From the NCBI GenBank assembly GCA_965205725.1, contig OZ242189.1, forward strand, positions 2,480,001 through 2,544,000: 64,000 nt of DNA, read 5' to 3'. Shown piece after piece: positions 63,193-64,000 of this stretch. This stretch comes from G965205725 sp965205725. Its GTDB lineage: Bacteria > Pseudomonadota > Gammaproteobacteria > Pseudomonadales > Halieaceae. The stretch's first letter is position 1, and every line of letters starts with the position of its first letter. The notes beneath the pieces were generated by a model. The model was not told the DNA's origin. It was given only the letters and a program-made list of their open reading frames with translations, and did not search any database. Position numbers and translations under genes: made by a program.

Positions 63193-64000
63193 CTAGTGTG
63201 CTTCGTCCCAATTATCACCCGCTCCTGCCTCAACTAATAAAGGCACCGCCAAATCAGCCGCCGCAGACATTCGGCTGCACAACTGCTCCGAAACCGTTGC
63301 TACCGCATTTTCAGCAACTTCCAATACCAATTCATCGTGAACCTGCATAATCATGCGCGCATCGACTAACCCGGCAGCTAACCAGGCATCAACTGCCAGC
63401 ATCGCACGTTTTATTATGTCGGCGGCGCTACCTTGCATGGGCGCATTAATCGCGGTGCGCTCTGCGGCTTGCGCGCGCATTTTGTTGGTCGCGTTGATTT
63501 CTGGCAGGTATAAACGCCGGCCAAACAGGGTTTCCACATAGCCCTGTTTTCGCGCCAGCTCACGGGTATCTTCCATGTAGGCCTGCACCCCCGGATATCG
63601 CTCAAAGTACCGGTCGATATATTCCTGCGCCTGGTGACGACCCAGTTGTAACTGCCTGGCCAGGCCGAAGGCGGACATGCCATAGATCAAACCAAAATTA
63701 ATCGCCTTTGCTTTGCGGCGCTGCTCGGCGGACACCTGGTCAAGGCCTGCGCCAAACACTTCTGCCGCAGTGGCCCTGTGCACATCCAGGCCCTCGCGGA
63801 AAGCACCGAGCAAGCCCTTATCGGCCGACAGGTGCGCCATGATACGCAGCTCAATCTGTGAGTAATCTGCCGCGACAATCTTGTAGCCCCTGGGGGCGAT
63901 AAAAGCCTGACGAATACGACGCCCCTCAGCCGTGCGAACAGGGATATTCTGCAAATTGGGGTCGGTTGAAGATAAGCGGCCGGTGGCCGCAACTGCCTGG
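63193..64000 (-). CDS. polA: DNA polymerase I, C-terminal part (5' end outside window)
   Basis: Only the C-terminal ~268 residues are inside the window; the frame is open to the right edge (ATGRLSSTDPNLQNIPVRT). Polymerase motif A VAADYSQIELRIMAHLS, motif B RRKAKAINFGLIYGMSAFG and motif C MQVHDELVLEV are intact. Functions in Okazaki-fragment maturation and repair. Confidence 0.97.
   Translation of the reverse strand, partial: QAVAATGRLSSTDPNLQNIPVRTAEGRRIRQAFIAPRGYKIVAADYSQIELRIMAHLSADKGLLGAFREGLDVHRATAAEVFGAGLDQVSAEQRRKAKAINFGLIYGMSAFGLARQLQLGRHQAQEYIDRYFERYPGVQAYMEDTRELARKQGYVETLFGRRLYLPEINATNKMRAQAAERTAINAPMQGSAADIIKRAMLAVDAWLAAGLVDARMIMQVHDELVLEVAENAVATVSEQLCSRMSAAADLAVPLLVEAGAGDNWDEAH

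Overview
This window is a stretch of gammaproteobacterial chromosome, most likely from a marine, aerobic Pseudomonadales/Cellvibrionales-type bacterium (Halieaceae or Spongiibacteraceae-like). The inference rests on gene order (radC-coaBC-argB-slmA-pyrE-crc-rph-yicC-gmk-rpoZ-spoT-ridA-recG, then rubredoxin/rubredoxin reductase-ubiC-ubiA, and engB facing polA), on a Crc-type protein at its classical pyrE/rph position, and on the mix of TRAP transporter, acyl-CoA dehydrogenase, old-yellow-enzyme, Baeyer-Villiger-like and carotenoid-oxygenase genes. No species can be named from sequence alone.

Layout. 1-14.5 kb: conserved housekeeping block (lytic transglycosylase end, radC, coaBC, argB, slmA, pyrE, crc, rph, yicC, gmk, rpoZ, spoT, ridA, recG), with a relic of an NAD-epimerase-like gene between ridA and recG. 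14.5-27.9 kb: first MITE-like element, DUF1415 gene, fused rubredoxin/reductase, ubiC-ubiA-acyltransferase, a yaaA/flavin monooxygenase/methyltransferase overlapping operon, a TRAP transporter (dctQM facing dctP) and uvrD. 28.1-34.9 kb: a complete four-gene Wadjet/MksBEFG-type SMC defence operon (jetABCD). 35-43.4 kb: TauD-like dioxygenase, second MITE, glutamine amidotransferase, Na+/alanine symporter, M19 dipeptidase, OYE-family flavoenzyme, third MITE, and two adjacent acyl-CoA dehydrogenases. 43.5-51.6 kb: the decayed, accessory part: a 125-bp duplication at the end of a dihaem cytochrome lipoprotein gene, a TetR pseudogene, a carotenoid oxygenase, an IS5-type element reduced to perfect 17-bp terminal inverted repeats with a transposase tail and a passenger gene, small proteins, a GST, an NYN nuclease and a repeat-filled intergenic region. 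51.7-62.2 kb: one uninterrupted reading frame of about 3,500 codons for a giant modular autotransporter adhesin. 62.2-64 kb: IS481-like transposase relic, tRNA-Pro(CGG), engB and the 3' part of polA.

How it fits together. The core blocks serve cofactor, nucleotide, stringent-response, ubiquinone and DNA-repair functions. The catabolic genes suggest growth on organic acids and lipid- or terpenoid-like substrates. The Wadjet operon would act against plasmids. Three copies of a short inverted-repeat element with 5-bp target duplications lie at gene 3' ends; at least two supply all or part of a neighbouring gene's stop codon. Pseudogenes and IS relics (12.2, 45.6-45.9, 48.2-48.8, 62.2 kb) mark past deletions and insertions.
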